Shown here: positions 61,218-64,000 of the stretch, piece after piece
Position numbering within the stretch: position 1 is the first letter of the stretch
How the letters are laid out: the number at the start of each line of letters is the position of its first letter
Translations under genes and position numbers: made by a program
NCBI RefSeq assembly: GCF_009725985.1
Contig: NZ_RCNR01000005.1
Span: 62,001 to 126,000, forward strand
Length of the DNA stretch: 64,000 bases
Source: Zobellia amurskyensis
GTDB taxonomy: Bacteria > Bacteroidota > Bacteroidia > Flavobacteriales > Flavobacteriaceae
Reading direction: 5' to 3'
The notes under the pieces: generated by a model
What the model saw: the letters and a program-made list of their open reading frames with translations, nothing else
The model's database searches: none
Told to the model about the DNA's origin: nothing

Positions 61218-64000
61218 TTAGAAGCTGAATGTTAACGTAAGGGATAGATCAGACCCTCTCTTATAAGACAAATCGGTTACAGGACCATCTTCCAAGAATC
61301 CAGGAACTGCCGGGTTTACGGTATCCAATTCTCCTTCTGCATTCTCAGTAACTCTTTCAATAAGTGGGTTCAATAAGTTTTTAGCGCTAATTCCAATTTT
61401 AAAGTGTTCGTTCAATTGCATGGACGAAATGAAATCCAACGTTACAAACCCTTTATCCATCAAATGTCCACGTCCCGTACTACCAAGAGCATAAAGTCTT
61501 TCTGAAAAATAGTTTGCCGCTATGGTAGCATTAAGGTCTTTGTTGTTCTTAAGTTCTTTGTAGAAACTAATATCTCCGTTTACAATAATATCCGATGCAC
61601 CTTGCAGTGGAGCCTCTGTATTGGTAAAAGCTGCTGCCAAACTGGTTTCGTTCGCCACTTTTTCCGATTGTAATTTTTGGTTGGTGTTCAAGTAAGAGAT
61701 GTTACCACCAAGACTTAATCTTTCTTCAAGAAAATCATCGGCAATCTCAATCTCATTTTCAAATAGGTTTACTCTAGCTTCCAATTCCACACCAAAAGCG
61801 GTAGCGCTATCTCCTGTGTTGGCATAACTTAAATCGTTAGCCGCAGAAACCACAAGGAAAGTGTTGATAGGGTTTTCTATATACTTGGCAAATACTCCAA
61901 ACGAAAGAATCTCGCTTGAAGTAGGAAAAAGCTCCCATCTTAAATCAAAATTGTAGTTGGTAGAGTTCTGCAAATCTGGGTTACCGTAAGAATCCTGGGT
62001 AATATCTTCTTGAAACAAGAAAGGTGCTCTTTCTTTAAACTGTGGTAAAGTATAGGTCTTACTTGTTGCAAACCTTAAGTTCTGCTTCTCGTTCAATTCG
62101 TATTTCAGGGCCAAAGAAGGCAGAAACTCAAACGTATCCAATTTACTTGAATCCTCACCAAATGTTGTATTCCAATCAATCTCCTGAGTGATTTGCTCTC
62201 CTCTTAAGCCTGCGAACAAAGTAAGTTTAGGATTGAACTTGTATTCCAAAGTAACGAAAGCCGCATTAATCTGCTGTTCCCCACCAAAGGTCTGTGGATT
62301 TAAAGATCCAGGGATGGAAGCCCCACCTCTAAACGTTCCTATTTGATAAAGCCCTGCACTTAACGGGTTTTGATCAAAATATTGATCAATTTGTCTAATA
62401 TCTACCTCTGGCTGATCATTTGGTCTTAAAAAACGATAGTTGAACTGTGTTGCATCAAAATCTACCGACTTAAATCTACCGTTATAACCAACAGTCAATT
62501 TCCCATCAAAACCTTCGTCTTCATTTTCTTTGAACTTGTAAGTAGCAGAAAGGTTAGCTGCAATTTCCTGCTCATCTAGCTCTTGGAAAAAGCGGTGGTT
62601 TTCAGAAGCGGCAGAAACCAATGCAAATGATTTAGGGCCATCAGGATTGTTGTTCCGTACCGGTAAAACCGTGTTTTGGCGTCTGTCCGGAACCAAGTTT
62701 TTTACGTAGTTATAGGCTCCTCCCCAATTCACATCAATATTCTCGGAAAGATTGTGCTCTCCCAATAACTGATGTACATATAAAGTTGTTCTTTCAAAAG
62801 TGGCACGTTGAATAAATCCACCACCTTCCGGTGCATCATCCTCTCTATCCAAGATTCCAAAAAACTCTTGTTGCTTTTGGCTAGAGTTGTTCAACACCAA
62901 TAGATTGTACTTAATGTTATTGGCATTATTAATTCTATACCCTACGTTACCCATTAATGTAGTGGCCGTAGAATAATCAAAAGTAGTAAAGTCAAAAGCA
63001 GAGTTAGGAAGACCGTTACCTACGTTTGGTTGACCATTGTTAATACCTTCGTTATAGCTGTGCTTGTTACTAAAAGACGCTACACCAAAAATGCTTAATC
63101 TAGATTCATCACCTATAGTATAAGAGTCTCCACCTTTAAGTGAAAAGCTTGAATTAACAGGGGTACCCACAGCTTCCCTATTCCAACTGGTATCAAAAGT
63201 ATCGGAAAATGGATTATTAGGGATATCGGAATTATAGAATCCCGAAAAGTCAGGACCATCGTTCAAATAGAATTGATCAACACCCAAGGCTTCGGTGTTA
63301 CCTCCAACAGAGGCACTCACATCAAAAAAACCATCACCGTTGTAATTTCTTGAAACGATATTAACGTTTGCTCCACCAAAATCTCCATAATTGGCCGCAT
63401 TGTAGGTTTTATCTATTCCAATAGATTCTATAATGCTTGAAGTAAACACACCTAGATCGATGTTCTTTTTTGAAGTATTGTTAGAAGGTAATGGAAGGCC
63501 GTTCAATGTTGTAATATTGAATCTATCTCCTAAACCTCTTACATATACGTTTCCAGAACCTTCTTCTTTAGAAATCCCGGTTACTTTGGTAACGGCAGTA
63601 GCCGCATCACTAACACCTTTACGTGCCAATTCTTGAGCACCAATAGAAGTTTCAAGGGTAATTGCTTTCTTCTGATCAAGTAAAAGAGCCATTTCAGAGT
63701 CTTTTCTTGAAACGGTAGTCACAACTACTTCGCTTAGTTCAAATCCGCCGCCCGCACTCATCGGCACATTTATTGTTGTTACTTTTCCAGCTTCAACAAT
63801 TACATCTGGAATATCTACGGTCTCGTAACCTAAATAACTATAGGATACAACATAAGTTCCTGGCTCAACGCCAGCTATTTCATAAAGTCCATCAAAATCT
63901 GAAGTTGTTCCTGTAGTAGTTCCTTTTATGACTACATTAGCAAATGGAAGGGGATCATCATTCATCTCTTTATCAGTAAGTTTACCGATAATACTCCCGG
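61218..64000 (-). CDS. TonB-dependent outer-membrane receptor with carboxypeptidase-like domain (start beyond the right edge)
   Basis: The frame is open to the window edge and reads GSIIGKLTDKEMNDDPLPFANVVIKGT, so the Met at 63965 is internal and the signal peptide lies outside. After the carboxypeptidase-regulatory domain come the plug (VTTVSRKDSEMALLLDQKKA, VYVRGLGDRFNITTLNG) and a barrel with a C-terminal aromatic tail (DLSLTLTFSF). It is of the general TonB-receptor type rather than SusC, since the SusC plug signature is absent and no SusD follows. The partner is the duplicated lipoprotein 50 bp downstream. At least 927 residues are in the window. Confidence 0.88.
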   Translation of the reverse strand, partial: GSIIGKLTDKEMNDDPLPFANVVIKGTTTGTTSDFDGLYEIAGVEPGTYVVSYSYLGYETVDIPDVIVEAGKVTTINVPMSAGGGFELSEVVVTTVSRKDSEMALLLDQKKAITLETSIGAQELARKGVSDAATAVTKVTGISKEEGSGNVYVRGLGDRFNITTLNGLPLPSNNTSKKNIDLGVFTSSIIESIGIDKTYNAANYGDFGGANVNIVSRNYNGDGFFDVSASVGGNTEALGVDQFYLNDGPDFSGFYNSDIPNNPFSDTFDTSWNREAVGTPVNSSFSLKGGDSYTIGDESRLSIFGVASFSNKHSYNEGINNGQPNVGNGLPNSAFDFTTFDYSTATTLMGNVGYRINNANNIKYNLLVLNNSSQKQQEFFGILDREDDAPEGGGFIQRATFERTTLYVHQLLGEHNLSENIDVNWGGAYNYVKNLVPDRRQNTVLPVRNNNPDGPKSFALVSAASENHRFFQELDEQEIAANLSATYKFKENEDEGFDGKLTVGYNGRFKSVDFDATQFNYRFLRPNDQPEVDIRQIDQYFDQNPLSAGLYQIGTFRGGASIPGSLNPQTFGGEQQINAAFVTLEYKFNPKLTLFAGLRGEQITQEIDWNTTFGEDSSKLDTFEFLPSLALKYELNEKQNLRFATSKTYTLPQFKERAPFLFQEDITQDSYGNPDLQNSTNYNFDLRWELFPTSSEILSFGVFAKYIENPINTFLVVSAANDLSYANTGDSATAFGVELEARVNLFENEIEIADDFLEERLSLGGNISYLNTNQKLQSEKVANETSLAAAFTNTEAPLQGASDIIVNGDISFYKELKNNKDLNATIAANYFSERLYALGSTGRGHLMDKGFVTLDFISSMQLNEHFKIGISAKNLLNPLIERVTENAEGELDTVNPAVPGFLEDGPVTDLSYKRGSDLSLTLTFSF

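Overview
The window comes from an AT-rich genome of the phylum Bacteroidota, almost certainly a marine member of the Flavobacteriaceae. The evidence is a SusC/SusD pair, many lipoproteins with short MKK-type signals, a mevalonate rather than MEP isoprenoid pathway, Bacteroidota-style -7 elements (TAnnTTTG), few purine-rich ribosome-binding sites, and a predicted vanadium-dependent haloperoxidase. The haloperoxidase carries the same active-site residues, at the same numbers, that I recall for the iodoperoxidase of the alga-associated genus Zobellia. I saw no rRNA, tRNA, CRISPR array, insertion sequence or integrase.

Layout. (1) 1-8.8 kb: the end of an unknown gene, then a minus-strand run of mevalonate kinase, a UbiA-type prenyltransferase, a nitrilase and an RsuA/RluB-like protein that has lost active-site residues. 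Diphosphomevalonate decarboxylase follows, divergent from tspO. A second minus-strand run (DUF1697, BaiN-like flavoprotein, GDPD lipoprotein) continues from the next block. (2) 8.8-19.8 kb: a maltose/maltodextrin locus. lacI, beta-phosphoglucomutase, GH65 phosphorylase and GH13 read leftward; susC and susD read rightward, with a cluster of LacI-like half-sites between and a terminator directly after susD. (3) 20-24.3 kb: a translationally coupled DnaE-type polymerase and Y-family polymerase, a damage-tolerance pair. (4) 24.3-26 kb: an SglT-like sodium/sugar symporter that could supply the inner-membrane step missing from the sugar locus. (5) 26-39.3 kb: a dense operon of three tandem giant FG-GAP/VCBS-ASPIC/UnbV lipoproteins, a vanadium haloperoxidase fused in frame to the third across an A8 tract, a GyrI-like membrane protein and a propeller-like lipoprotein. 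(6) 39.3-48.4 kb: an envelope/signalling block with a phosphoesterase/kinase-like/beta-barrel protein, an HD-domain protein ending in a Pycsar-effector-like membrane module, a GAF-domain protein, a second phosphoesterase and a coiled-coil lipoprotein. (7) 48.5-54 kb: M28 peptidase, GNAT, DUF1801, a DinB-family metalloprotein, and a TetR/Tat-haloacid dehalogenase/SDR unit with two related palindromes. (8) 54-64 kb: an amidase lipoprotein, a phosphodiesterase-like/alkaline phosphatase fusion, an HGSNAT-like acyltransferase, and a TonB-dependent receptor paired with a lipoprotein made of two nearly identical 333-residue halves.

How they work together: the sugar locus should take maltooligosaccharides through SusCD and convert them in the cell by phosphorolysis (GH65), isomerisation of beta-glucose 1-phosphate (PgmB) and GH13 hydrolysis under LacI control. 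The haloperoxidase and the exported haloacid dehalogenase both suggest halogen chemistry of the kind met on seaweeds. The least explained parts are the ASPIC/UnbV-haloperoxidase operon, the HD-PycTM/GAF pair, the phosphoesterase/kinase-like/barrel protein and the internally duplicated TonB-partner lipoprotein. Product calls rest on motif recognition, not database searches.
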